This document shows positions 1 through 8,346 of a stretch of DNA of 64,000 nt, one piece after another. The notes beneath the pieces are model-generated. The model was given only the letters and a program-made list of their open reading frames with translations, was not told the DNA's origin and did no database searches. A program made the position numbers and the translations under genes. This DNA comes from Tritrichomonas musculus (lineage: Eukaryota; Parabasalia; Tritrichomonadida; Tritrichomonadidae): assembly GCA_039105265.1 (NCBI GenBank), contig JAPFFF010000019.1:2942284-3006283 (forward strand), written 5' to 3'. Within the stretch, counting starts at the first letter, position 1. Every line of letters begins with the position of its first letter.

Positions 1-176
1 ACTGCTTCATTCAATTGTTCCTTAGTGATTCCATTTCCGTTTGAAATCCCTACGTTTCCGTTCGATGAATCGCCTTTGATAACATAATTATCGACATATC
101 TTTTAATGTATTCGTTAATCAATCCGTCAATAGTATTTGTTTTTGTTATGTGTCCGCTCTGCTCAATCGTAAACAT
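1..176 (-). CDS. Fibre-like protein, N-terminal part (runs off window)
   Basis: Only the first 58 codons are inside the window, read leftward from an ATG at 174-176. The start MFTIEQSG and the following IDGLINEYIKRY match the N-termini of the fibre genes in E2 (MFSIEQSG) and E6 (MFTIEQAG), where the same segment precedes long YAL/DIP repeats. In all copies this end probably anchors the fibre to the particle, with repeats forming the shaft (inference from layout). It is divergent from protein A, with a 22-base gap. The rest of the gene is outside the window. Confidence 0.7.
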   Translation of the reverse strand, partial: MFTIEQSGHITKTNTIDGLINEYIKRYVDNYVIKGDSSNGNVGISNGNGITKEQLNEA

Positions 177-198
177 TCAATTTATTAGAAACTAAACA
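177..198. promoter_or_regulatory. Divergent promoter gap between fibre and protein A
   Basis: Only 22 bases separate the two start codons, so any promoter for both genes must be this short or lie in the coding regions. It is AT-rich. The E6 equivalent is 14 bases, so the compact divergent arrangement is conserved. Confidence 0.4.
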
Positions 199-2757
199 AT
201 GTCAAAACAAGATAAAAATAATTCATCTGATAGCTTTGAATTAGATTTAAGTAATATTGATGATGAAACTATATTTGATAGTGAGGTATCTAAACCTGAT
301 GATGATGAAGAACTAGAGGACCCGATAGATTATTTTAAGAACACGTTTCTCAGTACATACAAACTAGAACACCCCAATGATTTAATTAATTTGTTGTATC
401 AAATACAAAACAATGAATATACAGGAAGAAGTGTGGGAAAGATTCGTGAAATGAAAGTCAAGTTTCGTCGATTTGTTTCATTGATGAACAAAATCAATGC
501 AGGTATTAAAAGTAAAGGCAATCGATTCCTTAGTTTAAAAGAGTACACAACAGATAAAAAAAGTCTTGATACAATTATCAATTACTTCAATATTGTTGTC
601 AATGATGATTTGAATTATAGTTCTGATGGTTTTCATTCATCACCCATCAAACCACCGAGAAAGAGTCAAACACCACAAACCACCAAAGGAAGAAGAAAGA
701 GAACAAGCATTCATGAACCAACACCTGACAGCAGTAAACGAAGAACACCAAGAAGAAAACGCATAACTCCGAGTGATTCTGATGAATTAATGAATACAAG
801 TTTTTTGGAGCAAGATGATTCACTACCATCAATATCATTCAACTTCCCAGAACTAGAAGAAGAGGAGGAAGATAACCTATCAGCCTTGTTGCTGTCTCCT
901 TATGATTTGGTAGATGATGACATTGAATTGCTCAAGCAATTAGGCTATAATCAACCATGGCTCAATGTACTACCAAGATGTTATGAAGCAGCAAAGAAAC
1001 CACAAAACAAACTTGATGAACAAGCAAAGGAAAACGTTGATGCATTACATCAAACACTTGAAATTATTAGAGACAAGATGAAGAGAAACATTGATATAAC
1101 CAATGAACAAAAATCAATTACAGGCTTATCATCATTCTTCAGAGTGTTTGACACAATCATTAATAAAAAACCTATCAAAGGCTCTGATGTCATACAACCA
1201 ATCAAACCACCATCAATGAAACCAATCCCATTTGTGAAACCAAATGATGTTGTTAATAATTTTTCAGCATCTAAAAGAGTCATGACAGACGCAGACGATT
1301 TTTCGCAGTCATTTGTTTTCGATAGAGAAGATGGTGATGACCTCAATCAAACATTCACTGATTACGCTCAACAAGCAAATAAACCAAAGAAGCATGGCAA
1401 GTTCATTGATGGTGATAAAGTTGAATTTAATCAAAAAATATTTAAACCTGGAAATCCATTTGCACAAAAAATATCTGATGACGAAATTAATGCTTTAATT
1501 AAAAATGCTAAAGCAGCAACAGTAAGAGGTAAGCGTGAGGACAGAGATGCCCCAACCGTTCTTGAAAACATCGATAGAGATTTCACAAACCTTAACATTC
1601 AATCACCCGCCAAGAGTTCAACATACTATAAACAAAACTTCCTTGATTTAATCATTAATGGTAATTATAGAATCAAATACATTCCTGCCGCCTCAACCAG
1701 AGACCAAGCAACAATATACTGTCATACACATCTTGACCAAGACGGAAAGCCAAAATATCGCTTACTTCCTACAAACGCTATGGACCCAAATGGTGAAGCA
1801 ATAACAGACCTGAACGGAGATAAGATTGATGATATTGTATTAGTTGATAAGAAAGGAGTGCCACAAATCATAAACGGTTATAAACTTGTATTTGCTTCTC
1901 CTTATAAGAAAGTATGGAAGACAGTTGTCAAATCAGCAGAAGAAAGGAAAGCTAAACCGTTCAATGTTTGGCTCAATGAACAATTCAATAAATCAAAGGA
2001 TTCCGTAGATTGGGAGAAAGGTGAATATATTATTAATCCAAATGAAACCATCCAGAAATATACAGAATTCTATCACAATGAACTCGGTTTGGGTAAGCCA
2101 AAAGTCAGCAAACGATTAAGCCCTTCATCATATTGGTCAAGCTATTTCGCAAAGGTTTGGAAAGTCTTCTGGCAATTATTCCCACAATTCAAACCATTAA
2201 CAAGAATCATTTCGTACCTTTCAGTATCAAATGTACTGTTTTGTATATACTTTGATAACAATGTCAAGAAAGAGATTGAAAAAGGCGGTCAGCCAATGAA
2301 TTACATTCAATGGTTGGCATGGAAGAAAATCAACAAATCAAAGTACAATCAAATGATTGGTAAGCGAATGACAACATTCATCAATAATTTGTCAAAGGTC
2401 ATTAACTTTGAAAGCGGTGAATTCAATCCTAATAGGAGTGCTTGGGAAGGAATGCCAATCGCTTTCATTCAATCAATGGAATCATTGATACTATCATACT
2501 TAGTAAATGTCAGTATGAATGACAAGCAGAGACCCCAAAAACTGGCTGAAAAGACTCAATTAGCTGCTGAAATACCTACAGAAGAGATAAGAGAAAATAA
2601 AGAAGAATATAATCGAATAATCAATAACTTGATTGATAAAATCTATGGTCAGCAATGTGGATATCTCGAATATAAGGAAAAACTAAATGCACAGAAGAAA
2701 GACCAATTAAGTAATGTAAACAGATACGATATTGATATATTTCAAGAAGAAGCATGA
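199..2757 (+). CDS. Conserved Polinton protein A (852 aa)
   Basis: Function not recognised. The N-terminal half is acidic and low-complexity, with a helical segment near residues 45-120 and an Arg/Lys/Pro-rich stretch near 150-195. The C-terminal part from about residue 470 is the conserved core found in E2, E4 and E6: an INGNYRIKYIP motif, a YRLLPTN motif, DLNGDKIDDIVLVD, INGYKLV..SPYKK, then a helical region rich in Trp. The DLNGD motif looks calcium-loop-like but I do not claim binding. It lies between fibre and B genes in every element, so a virion, scaffold or terminal-protein role is possible. No adenain-type His-Glu-Cys arrangement was seen. Confidence 0.8.
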   Translation: MSKQDKNNSSDSFELDLSNIDDETIFDSEVSKPDDDEELEDPIDYFKNTFLSTYKLEHPNDLINLLYQIQNNEYTGRSVGKIREMKVKFRRFVSLMNKINAGIKSKGNRFLSLKEYTTDKKSLDTIINYFNIVVNDDLNYSSDGFHSSPIKPPRKSQTPQTTKGRRKRTSIHEPTPDSSKRRTPRRKRITPSDSDELMNTSFLEQDDSLPSISFNFPELEEEEEDNLSALLLSPYDLVDDDIELLKQLGYNQPWLNVLPRCYEAAKKPQNKLDEQAKENVDALHQTLEIIRDKMKRNIDITNEQKSITGLSSFFRVFDTIINKKPIKGSDVIQPIKPPSMKPIPFVKPNDVVNNFSASKRVMTDADDFSQSFVFDREDGDDLNQTFTDYAQQANKPKKHGKFIDGDKVEFNQKIFKPGNPFAQKISDDEINALIKNAKAATVRGKREDRDAPTVLENIDRDFTNLNIQSPAKSSTYYKQNFLDLIINGNYRIKYIPAASTRDQATIYCHTHLDQDGKPKYRLLPTNAMDPNGEAITDLNGDKIDDIVLVDKKGVPQIINGYKLVFASPYKKVWKTVVKSAEERKAKPFNVWLNEQFNKSKDSVDWEKGEYIINPNETIQKYTEFYHNELGLGKPKVSKRLSPSSYWSSYFAKVWKVFWQLFPQFKPLTRIISYLSVSNVLFCIYFDNNVKKEIEKGGQPMNYIQWLAWKKINKSKYNQMIGKRMTTFINNLSKVINFESGEFNPNRSAWEGMPIAFIQSMESLILSYLVNVSMNDKQRPQKLAEKTQLAAEIPTEEIRENKEEYNRIINNLIDKIYGQQCGYLEYKEKLNAQKKDQLSNVNRYDIDIFQEEA

Positions 2758-2810
2758 ATCAGAGAATAAAAATAAATGAAATGATATTCATTGAATCATG
2801 TTGATTGCTT

Positions 2811-3341
2811 TTATTTTTGTTCACTCATTTTGCGTTTTGGTCTTCGATGTTTGGATGTGTTGAGTCTACGTGTTGGACTCAAATCAGCATCAAACGGAGT
2901 GATTTCAGTTTTATCAAGTGATTCATCGGTGTTTCTCAATTGATTCCAATACCTCGAATCATTCCAAATCATCGACGGTGAAGGAGGGTTTGGTTGTTGA
3001 ATGAATGATGATTTGATTCTGTTGATTCGTTGTTTAGCTTTTATTGATTCAACTTGTCTTTGTTTTTCTTTGGCATATACTTCATATATTGGGTCATCTT
3101 GTAATTGCTCAAATAACTTCTCTCTTATTCGAACTCTTCTTTCGAGTGCAGGATGTTGTTTAAATGTTGGTGGCGGGCTTCTTATGTTTCTGAATTTGCG
3201 AGGAATATAATAATCACATGTCGGGGGTGGTCCTTCAGTGATGTTAACGAATTTTGGTGTGTTTGGATAGTATTCAGGTGGTTTATATGATGAAGGTCCA
3301 AAAAAAGCTTCAAACACTGGAGGCGAATGATTGTTATTCAT
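2811..3341 (-). CDS. Pro/Arg-rich protein in the position of protein B (176 aa)
   Basis: I do not recognise this gene. It occupies the place held by protein B in E2, E4 and E6 (between A and the penton-like gene, opposite strand to A), but is much shorter and lacks their beta-rich N-terminal region. It is rich in Pro in the first 70 residues and in Arg/Lys throughout, ending in a basic tail. It may be a divergent B or an unrelated replacement. The start is 7 bases from the end of the penton-like gene, fitting co-transcription. Confidence 0.6.
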   Translation of the reverse strand: MNNNHSPPVFEAFFGPSSYKPPEYYPNTPKFVNITEGPPPTCDYYIPRKFRNIRSPPPTFKQHPALERRVRIREKLFEQLQDDPIYEVYAKEKQRQVESIKAKQRINRIKSSFIQQPNPPSPSMIWNDSRYWNQLRNTDESLDKTEITPFDADLSPTRRLNTSKHRRPKRKMSEQK

Positions 3342-3348
3342 TTTGAAT

Positions 3349-3699
3349 TCAATAAATTAATAAGCAACTGAATATAAATGATTCAGGTTCAATAACGTTT
3401 CCTTTCATGTCTGTGAACCATAAATGATACTCTTTTTTTGTATTGTTCAGACACTCATATTTCCTGTATTTGGTTTGTCTTCTGTTGGCAAGCATTATGA
3501 AATGGTCGCAGAAAGGCATGAATTCAACTATATCTGAATGAACCATCAAATCACCGACAATATGTTGATTGACAACAGCCCCACAATACTGAACAACAAT
3601 GTACTTCTTGTTGCGACTATAAACGAAATCATCAGGAAGATTAAAATCTTTTGATTGTGTGTGATAGTATCGTTTTGTGATTTGTTGTTTAGCTTTCAT
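3349..3699 (-). CDS. Short penton-like minor capsid protein (probable)
   Basis: A 116 aa protein if translation begins at the MKAKQQ methionine, which leaves an 11-base overlap with the end of the integrase gene; an upstream in-frame start is possible. The pattern is VGDLMVHSDIVEF, then ANRRQTKYRKYE, then IWFTD.KGN and a final LLIY. Polinton minor capsid (penton) proteins carry a similar run: a DIVE segment, a short basic stretch, an I.I.D..G strand and a hydrophobic last strand. From that I infer a shortened single-jelly-roll protein. Homologues sit directly after INT in E2, E4 and E6. Confidence 0.5.
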   Translation of the reverse strand: MKAKQQITKRYYHTQSKDFNLPDDFVYSRNKKYIVVQYCGAVVNQHIVGDLMVHSDIVEFMPFCDHFIMLANRRQTKYRKYECLNNTKKEYHLWFTDMKGNVIEPESFIFSCLLIY

Positions 3700-4768
3700 T
3701 TTGCGTTTTATAAGCCAAAAAGAATATTTTATAATCATCATTCAAATCATCTATTGATGAACAAACATATTTTGTGTACATGATTGGTACAGTTATTATT
3801 GTTTTATTCTTCAGTGTTTTGTTAGTTTGACGCAAAGGATTTAATAGTTTACATTTAACGTTTCCAGATTCATAGCAAATGAATTCAGCGAGTTCATTGA
3901 ACACTCTTCGTCGCTTTTCATGTTTCTTTTCTGTTTTTCCGTAATCGGTGTGAATGAGTATTATATTTTTGGGTTTATATGATAGAAGACCTTTAAATCG
4001 TTGTTTTTGTTGAATCTCTTTCAATTGCATTGATTTGGCTCTTATGTATTGCCATTCAAGGTCGCGGTCGTCTTGCATCTGTTGAGGTGTTAGATAAATG
4101 TATTTTGATTGTCGTTTGTCAAGGTATTCATCAGTTTCTTCATCAAATGATGTGTATAAAGGATTCAATAAGCGAAGAGATGAATGAGGCGTGTTATTGT
4201 ACCATTCAACCATTTGTTGCATCAATACATTGTTTGTCATTCGTTGTTGTGATTGACCGAAAGCATTTCGTAATGTTCTGATTACTGCATCAACACATTT
4301 ATGTGCATTCGTGAAAGGTGAATCATCAATGATTAACTTTATTTTGTTTGGTGCTTTGAATTTAATTGTGTGTTTGTCTAATTGATATCTTTGCTCTTCA
4401 CCGTTGCAATAACTTTTGAATGCATTTGATATAAAAGCCTTTTCACCATCACATTTAATTGTTTCAATTCTGATATTTCTTTTATTGACTAGTTTATCAA
4501 TTACTTTGATTACATAATACTCAGACTTGTAATCAATTGGTTCAACAATTAGGTATTTGGTGTTTACATTGATTATTACTAAATAAGCTTTATTTAATGC
4601 AAACATTATATCAATTTCGTACGCATACGGTTCAAATGAGAAGTCAGGTTTTGATAGTTTCTTTACTGTCTTCAATTGGTAATCCTTAATATAGGGCTCG
4701 GTTTTAATGCCCGTGTCTTTGATGTACTTGTATTTAGATTTGAAAGGATAGTTGATTGATTCATTCAT
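3689..4768 (-). CDS. INT: Polinton integrase, retrovirus-type (359 aa)
   Basis: Catalyses insertion of the element ends into target DNA. The RNase-H-fold core shows acidic positions in YEIDIMF, IKCDGE and HKCVDAVIRTLRNAFG, followed by WYNNTPHSSLR and a TPQQMQ segment typical of Polinton integrases. The third acidic residue is Asp in place of the usual Glu, as in every copy here. A C-terminal beta-rich region (YKPKNIILIH to the end) may be the SH3-like or chromo-like tail. No zinc HHCC domain is seen at the N-terminus. It is read leftward together with the penton-like and B-position genes. Confidence 0.85.
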   Translation of the reverse strand: MNESINYPFKSKYKYIKDTGIKTEPYIKDYQLKTVKKLSKPDFSFEPYAYEIDIMFALNKAYLVIINVNTKYLIVEPIDYKSEYYVIKVIDKLVNKRNIRIETIKCDGEKAFISNAFKSYCNGEEQRYQLDKHTIKFKAPNKIKLIIDDSPFTNAHKCVDAVIRTLRNAFGQSQQRMTNNVLMQQMVEWYNNTPHSSLRLLNPLYTSFDEETDEYLDKRQSKYIYLTPQQMQDDRDLEWQYIRAKSMQLKEIQQKQRFKGLLSYKPKNIILIHTDYGKTEKKHEKRRRVFNELAEFICYESGNVKCKLLNPLRQTNKTLKNKTIITVPIMYTKYVCSSIDDLNDDYKIFFLAYKTQNES

Positions 4769-4788
4769 TTGAATCGCAAAAATAAAGC
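4769..4788 (-). promoter_or_regulatory. Upstream T-run motif of integrase
   Basis: Read on the minus strand the sequence is GCTTTATTTTTGCGATTCAA, immediately followed by the ATG. The same plan (T-run, G, short AT spacer, AAATG) stands before most genes in all elements, so it is a candidate element-specific promoter. Confidence 0.45.
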
Positions 4789-4801
4789 ATTAATTTATGA
4801 A

Positions 4802-4830
4802 GGAACTCTGTTCCCTTTTGCAAAGCAAAA
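4802..4830. repeat. Two adjacent short hairpins
   Basis: GGAAC-TCT-GTTCC (4802-4814) is followed at once by TTTTGC-AAA-GCAAAA (4816-4830), both perfect with 3-base loops. They lie in the gap between INT and MCP. The same GGAAC/GTTCC stem with other loops occurs at 22413 and 52242. Confidence 0.7.
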
Positions 4831-4855
4831 TGATTATTTAATGAAATCATTATTT

Positions 4856-6799
4856 TTATTCATTTGCTTGACTTCCTTGTGGAGATTCGTCATCAACGTA
4901 AACCAATCCGTCAAGAGATAGTTTAAAGTAAGAGTCCCTAGTTATCCATAATTGAGTCGGAGGAGGTTTGACAATGGTTCCATCTGGTTCAACAACATTG
5001 AAATATGTGTCATCATCTCCTGTATATATTGGTTGCCCATTGACTTGTATCTGAACGTTTCCGAAACCTCCATCAAGTCCGTCATAACAATATCCTGCAC
5101 TTGCTCGTTCTGTTTGAATGTTGAATACAAATGATGTTGCATCACTGATTGTGTTGTTGTATCTCTTACCGTTAGCGTCATTCTTTGGCATTGTCATCGA
5201 ATCCTCAAATTCCTTTGTGCATGAAAGAGTGATTGCATCTAAATCACCAGCCGTTAATTGATTTTCAAAGAATCGTGCACCAATGGTTGAAACGTTTTCG
5301 TCTGGGAAGTTCTTTCCACCAATATTCAAGAAACAGTTTTGATAAACTGGATTTTCAAAGACAGTTAAATCATTATGATGCTTTGGAAACATGATTGATA
5401 AATTAGTTGCATTGATTAATGGGATATTCAATGTTGACTTGATTCCGTTTGCTGCTGGAGCGATTGGAAAAGCATGATAATCAACTTTTTGTGAAGGAAT
5501 GATTAAACCTTGTCTTAAAATGTCTTCAATTCCTTGTCTTGTAGCTTCACAAACTCCAAAGCCTTGCATATTAGATTTACAAGCTGTGATGGTCATTCGA
5601 TTAACTGTTAATGTTGCTGTTTGTTTTGAATAATGAGCGCTCATCAACTTGTTGGCTTCAGTTTTAGATACAAAGTTAACGTAAACATGACCTGCATGTG
5701 ATGGTTGAGGTAATTTACCATGTTCTTTGGTATAATGGGCTTGACAAATTGCTTTATTATCATCAGTCTTTTCAATTCCAAGTTCAGTAAATTCATCATC
5801 AGTAAAGCTAAATATTAATGAACAATTTTCAATCAGTTCATCGAAATCACCTCCAGATGCAGATACGTATTGTTCTCTAACTTCATACTTCAATTGATAT
5901 TTCGTTGGTGTTGGTTCAGGTGATGGTGGGTCTGGATTGTCTCCAGGTCCTGGAATCACTGCTTGATTACCAATTTGTGTGAATTGATGTTTGAGGTGTC
6001 CTCGTGCTTTGATTTCCTTTAGTCTGTTTAATTCTTCCATCGATATTGAATCATTATCTTCAAGAAATACTTTTGCTTCAGCAACTGTGTAAGGGTCTAA
6101 TACTGCCCAAACAAGACCAGCTGGACTGACTTGAAAACGAATTGATAAATCACCAATGATTCCGTTAGGGAATAAATCGAATGCTTGTAATGCGAGCAAA
6201 TCATCAAAAGGAACATTCAAATCAAATTCGACTTCACTTCTTCCTGTGTTCTTAAATGAATTCAAGTTGACATAAGCTCCTGCATGTGCCTGTGAATAGT
6301 TGCTAATGTTTTCCCACAATGAATGAACGAATCTGCGACGTTTCTTCTCGGCTTCTGGTTTAACTGAAGAATATAAGAAGCCCTCACGAATGCATTCATT
6401 CTGTTGGTATCCGACATTGACATTATTATGAAGAATCTCTAACCTGTCAAACAACTGGTTTGATGATTTGAAACCGACAAACAGTTTGTACAAGTTGTTG
6501 GGGTCATTGATTTCATTTAATTTACTCATATCTGTATTCAATGACAAATCTAATTTAACGTGAAATGTTAAGAAACCTTTATCAATATCACTTATGAAGT
6601 GGTCAGGATGTGTTAAACTTATTTGCGAATATTGTCCTTGATGAAATGGAGCTGGTTGGTCATGACAGTCAACAGTTCTAAATGAAAATGAACGCGTACC
6701 GTCATTGACATTAATCATGTTTCTCATCTCTTCAAATGCATGAAGAACGTTTCCTGTTTCAGTGCGAAGATTATGGGCTCTCTCGTTTCTGTATAACAT
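4856..6799 (-). CDS. MCP: Major capsid protein, double jelly-roll type (647 aa)
   Basis: Forms the capsid shell. The length and the very conserved N-terminal region (YRNERAHNL, NVNDGTRSFSFRTVDCHDQP, HQGQYSQISLTHPDHF) are shared by all four copies here and fit Polinton major capsid proteins. A Pro-rich linker near residue 290 (PSPEPTPT) opens a variable domain to about residue 400, after which the conserved second half resumes with TVNRMTI. The variable domain is nearly the same as in E4, although E4 belongs to the other lineage. It is transcribed toward INT and diverges from the amphipathic gene. Confidence 0.85.
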   Translation of the reverse strand: MLYRNERAHNLRTETGNVLHAFEEMRNMINVNDGTRSFSFRTVDCHDQPAPFHQGQYSQISLTHPDHFISDIDKGFLTFHVKLDLSLNTDMSKLNEINDPNNLYKLFVGFKSSNQLFDRLEILHNNVNVGYQQNECIREGFLYSSVKPEAEKKRRRFVHSLWENISNYSQAHAGAYVNLNSFKNTGRSEVEFDLNVPFDDLLALQAFDLFPNGIIGDLSIRFQVSPAGLVWAVLDPYTVAEAKVFLEDNDSISMEELNRLKEIKARGHLKHQFTQIGNQAVIPGPGDNPDPPSPEPTPTKYQLKYEVREQYVSASGGDFDELIENCSLIFSFTDDEFTELGIEKTDDNKAICQAHYTKEHGKLPQPSHAGHVYVNFVSKTEANKLMSAHYSKQTATLTVNRMTITACKSNMQGFGVCEATRQGIEDILRQGLIIPSQKVDYHAFPIAPAANGIKSTLNIPLINATNLSIMFPKHHNDLTVFENPVYQNCFLNIGGKNFPDENVSTIGARFFENQLTAGDLDAITLSCTKEFEDSMTMPKNDANGKRYNNTISDATSFVFNIQTERASAGYCYDGLDGGFGNVQIQVNGQPIYTGDDDTYFNVVEPDGTIVKPPPTQLWITRDSYFKLSLDGLVYVDDESPQGSQANE

Positions 6800-6848
6800 T
6801 TATGATTGAATAAAAAGGAAATAAAACACTTTTATCATTAATTAAATT

Positions 6849-7103
6849 ATGGGTGTCGGTATATTCAACAAAATCAAGAACGCATTTAAATCAATTGGCG
6901 GCAAAGTAAAATCATTCGCTCAGAAAGCAGTTAAAGCATTACCAAAAGTTGTTGATGTTGGAAAGCAAATCGTTGACAGAGTTAAACCGATTACACAATT
7001 CATTCCTGGTGTTGGTCAAGTAGTTGACGCAATTGATACAGGATTAAATGCTGTCGACAAAGTAGGTAAATTTGGTAAATCAATACTGAATGAAGTTAAA
7101 TGA
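6849..7103 (+). CDS. Small amphipathic, basic protein (84 aa)
   Basis: Begins MGVGIFNKIKNAFKSIGGK, a classic basic amphipathic helix, followed by a second helix and a Gly/Pro hinge (FIPGVGQVVDAID). No enzyme motif. By size, charge and position beside MCP it resembles membrane-active minor capsid peptides such as adenovirus pVI or pX, but that is inference. Homologues lie beside MCP in E2, E4 and E6. Its start lies 49 bases from the MCP start, on the opposite strand. Confidence 0.7.
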   Translation: MGVGIFNKIKNAFKSIGGKVKSFAQKAVKALPKVVDVGKQIVDRVKPITQFIPGVGQVVDAIDTGLNAVDKVGKFGKSILNEVK

Positions 7104-7139
7104 AAAACAATGAATTATAATGATTTAAATTGAATATAA

Positions 7140-7616
7140 ATGAATGATAACATCAATGAACTTAAAGTTATAAATGATAATGTAAATGAATCAAAAGTGT
7201 TTAAATCAGTTGAAGAGTTCAATTTGTTCTATCAAAAGAATATCGAGCAAATGAAATCACAAACGACTAACTATTTGAACAAGATTTATAAAATCATCAC
7301 TAATGACGGTAATGAATACAAAATCACTAAACGTAATTGTACAGACGGTAAACGATGTGGTGGCGACATTTATTTGAAGAAAGTTGGGAACACAATCACT
7401 AAAACACTTGAAAACGACAACATCAAGGCTGATATATCATTGATAAAGGAATCATTGAATGAATTCACTGAACAAATCAATCAATTGAACAACAAAAATA
7501 AAATACTTGAAGAACATATCAATAAGCTTTCAAATGTTGTTGACCAACAATCAAAAGTCATTAATGAATACATTTTAAATGTTGTTGCTCCTGACAACCA
7601 CCGAATGATTAAGTGA
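7140..7616 (+). CDS. Protein F, basic domain plus coiled coil (158 aa)
   Basis: Function unknown. Residues 20-85 hold a conserved region (FKSVEEFNLFYQK, TTNYLNKIYKIIT, YKITKRN) shared by all copies; the C-terminal half has heptad-like Leu/Ile spacing and is probably a coiled coil. It may be a trimeric or dimeric minor virion protein. It follows the amphipathic gene by 36 bases on the same strand and overlaps the end of protein D on the other strand by 42 bases. Confidence 0.7.
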   Translation: MNDNINELKVINDNVNESKVFKSVEEFNLFYQKNIEQMKSQTTNYLNKIYKIITNDGNEYKITKRNCTDGKRCGGDIYLKKVGNTITKTLENDNIKADISLIKESLNEFTEQINQLNNKNKILEEHINKLSNVVDQQSKVINEYILNVVAPDNHRMIK

Positions 7617-7808
7617 ATCATGATGATTTAATGATTTAGTCGTTTTTGGAGGTGGTTCATGAAATACATTACCTTTTTCATTATAACATTTCACTGTCGG
7701 AGCTGAGTTTATTTTTGTTCTCTTCTTTTGCATCGTTAATTGTAATCTATCAAAATAGTTTTTGTGTTTATCATCATGAATGGTTCTCATTTGATTAATA
7801 GCAGACAT
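7575..7808 (-). CDS. Protein D, small basic protein (77 aa)
   Basis: Unrecognised. A conserved N-terminal pattern (R.IHDDK..NYFDRLQL.MQKKRT) and a His-rich C-terminal SLNH motif are kept in E2, E4 and E6, so it is a real gene. The basic character suggests nucleic acid or virion binding, unproven. It is convergent with F and divergent from C, with a 14-base gap to C's start. Confidence 0.65.
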   Translation of the reverse strand: MSAINQMRTIHDDKHKNYFDRLQLTMQKKRTKINSAPTVKCYNEKGNVFHEPPPKTTKSLNHHDSLNHSVVVRSNNI

Positions 7809-7822
7809 TTAATTGTTATTAA

Positions 7823-8050
7823 ATGAGTGAACTAACAGAATACAAGAAAGAAATACCAGAACTAAAACGAATCAAACGAGGATTAAAAGAAAAGTGTTAT
7901 GATTACAAACAATGTCTCAACAATATCAAATCAGGAATGTTGGGGTCTGATGGTCTTGCCGTTCGTGAGTCTCTTATCGAAGACATCAACAGCCTCAAAA
8001 ATAAAGTTCATCAACTTGAGAATGAATTAAATGAATTGTCTAATAAATGA
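7823..8050 (+). CDS. Protein C, short coiled coil (75 aa)
   Basis: Nearly all helix by composition. The block YKKEIPELKRIKRGLKEKCYD (split here: YKKEIPELK, then RIKRGLKEKCYD), then SGMLGSDGLAVRESLIEDI and a Leu-spaced end are almost invariant among the four copies. This is one of the best conserved proteins between lineages. Function unknown; a structural adaptor or scaffold is plausible. It is the last gene seen in E1. Confidence 0.7.
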   Translation: MSELTEYKKEIPELKRIKRGLKEKCYDYKQCLNNIKSGMLGSDGLAVRESLIEDINSLKNKVHQLENELNELSNK

Positions 8051-8346
8051 AACATCAATTGATGGTAATCATTAAATGAGTTCATATTATTTTTGTTCAT
8101 TAGTCGTGTTGACGGTGGGCTTTAGCCTGACGGAAACCGACTGATATATACTACTAAACAAGTTCAAAGATGAAGATTCAAAGATGACGATTCAAAAGTG
8201 TCTACCCGATTTTTGAATGAAATGGGAGGCTAATTTTGAAAAAGTGGCGATTTTTTGAGTCATGTAGCTGAGGTTTGGGGTCTGTAAACCCTAAGACAAG
8301 GGGGTCATTTTTTATCCCCTGCACAAAAGCCCTCACATATACTACT
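8051..8346. other. Non-coding right-end region with two terminus-like sites
   Basis: No gene is supported. ACTACT ends occur at 8150-8155 and 8341-8346, both within ATATACTACTAA. A hairpin GGCT-TT-AGCC lies at 8118-8127. A 14-base unit TTCAAAGATGAAGA/TTCAAAGATGACGA is repeated at 8163-8190. Homology to PolB begins just after the second site. Confidence 0.55.
8156..8346. mobile_element. Possible right-end remnant of another Polinton
   Basis: The 191 bases end in CACATATACTACT, whose complement AGTAGTATATGTG resembles the alpha terminus AGTAGTGTAGTATGTGCG. If 8155 is the end of E1, this piece is the edge of a further element lying between E1 and E2. Otherwise it is the true end of E1. It looks broken. 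Confidence 0.35.

Larger units (their letters stand above)
1..8155 (+). mobile_element. Polinton element E1 (alpha lineage), right part
   Basis: Holds, left to right, the start of a fibre gene, protein A, a B-position protein, penton-like protein, integrase, major capsid protein, amphipathic protein, F, D and C. Gene order and orientation match E6. The sequence at 8150-8155 is ACTACT, the form of a Polinton right end (its complement starts AGTAGT). The PolB side lies off the window. It looks broken: genes G, ATPase and H, which follow C in E6, are not seen before the end. Relatively young by its position in the nest. Confidence 0.7.

Noticed and set aside
8275-8346. Extension of the E2 polymerase upstream of 8347
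   Set aside because: The frame is open but starts on a non-ATG codon and crosses a Polinton terminus; these residues have no counterpart in E3 or E6.
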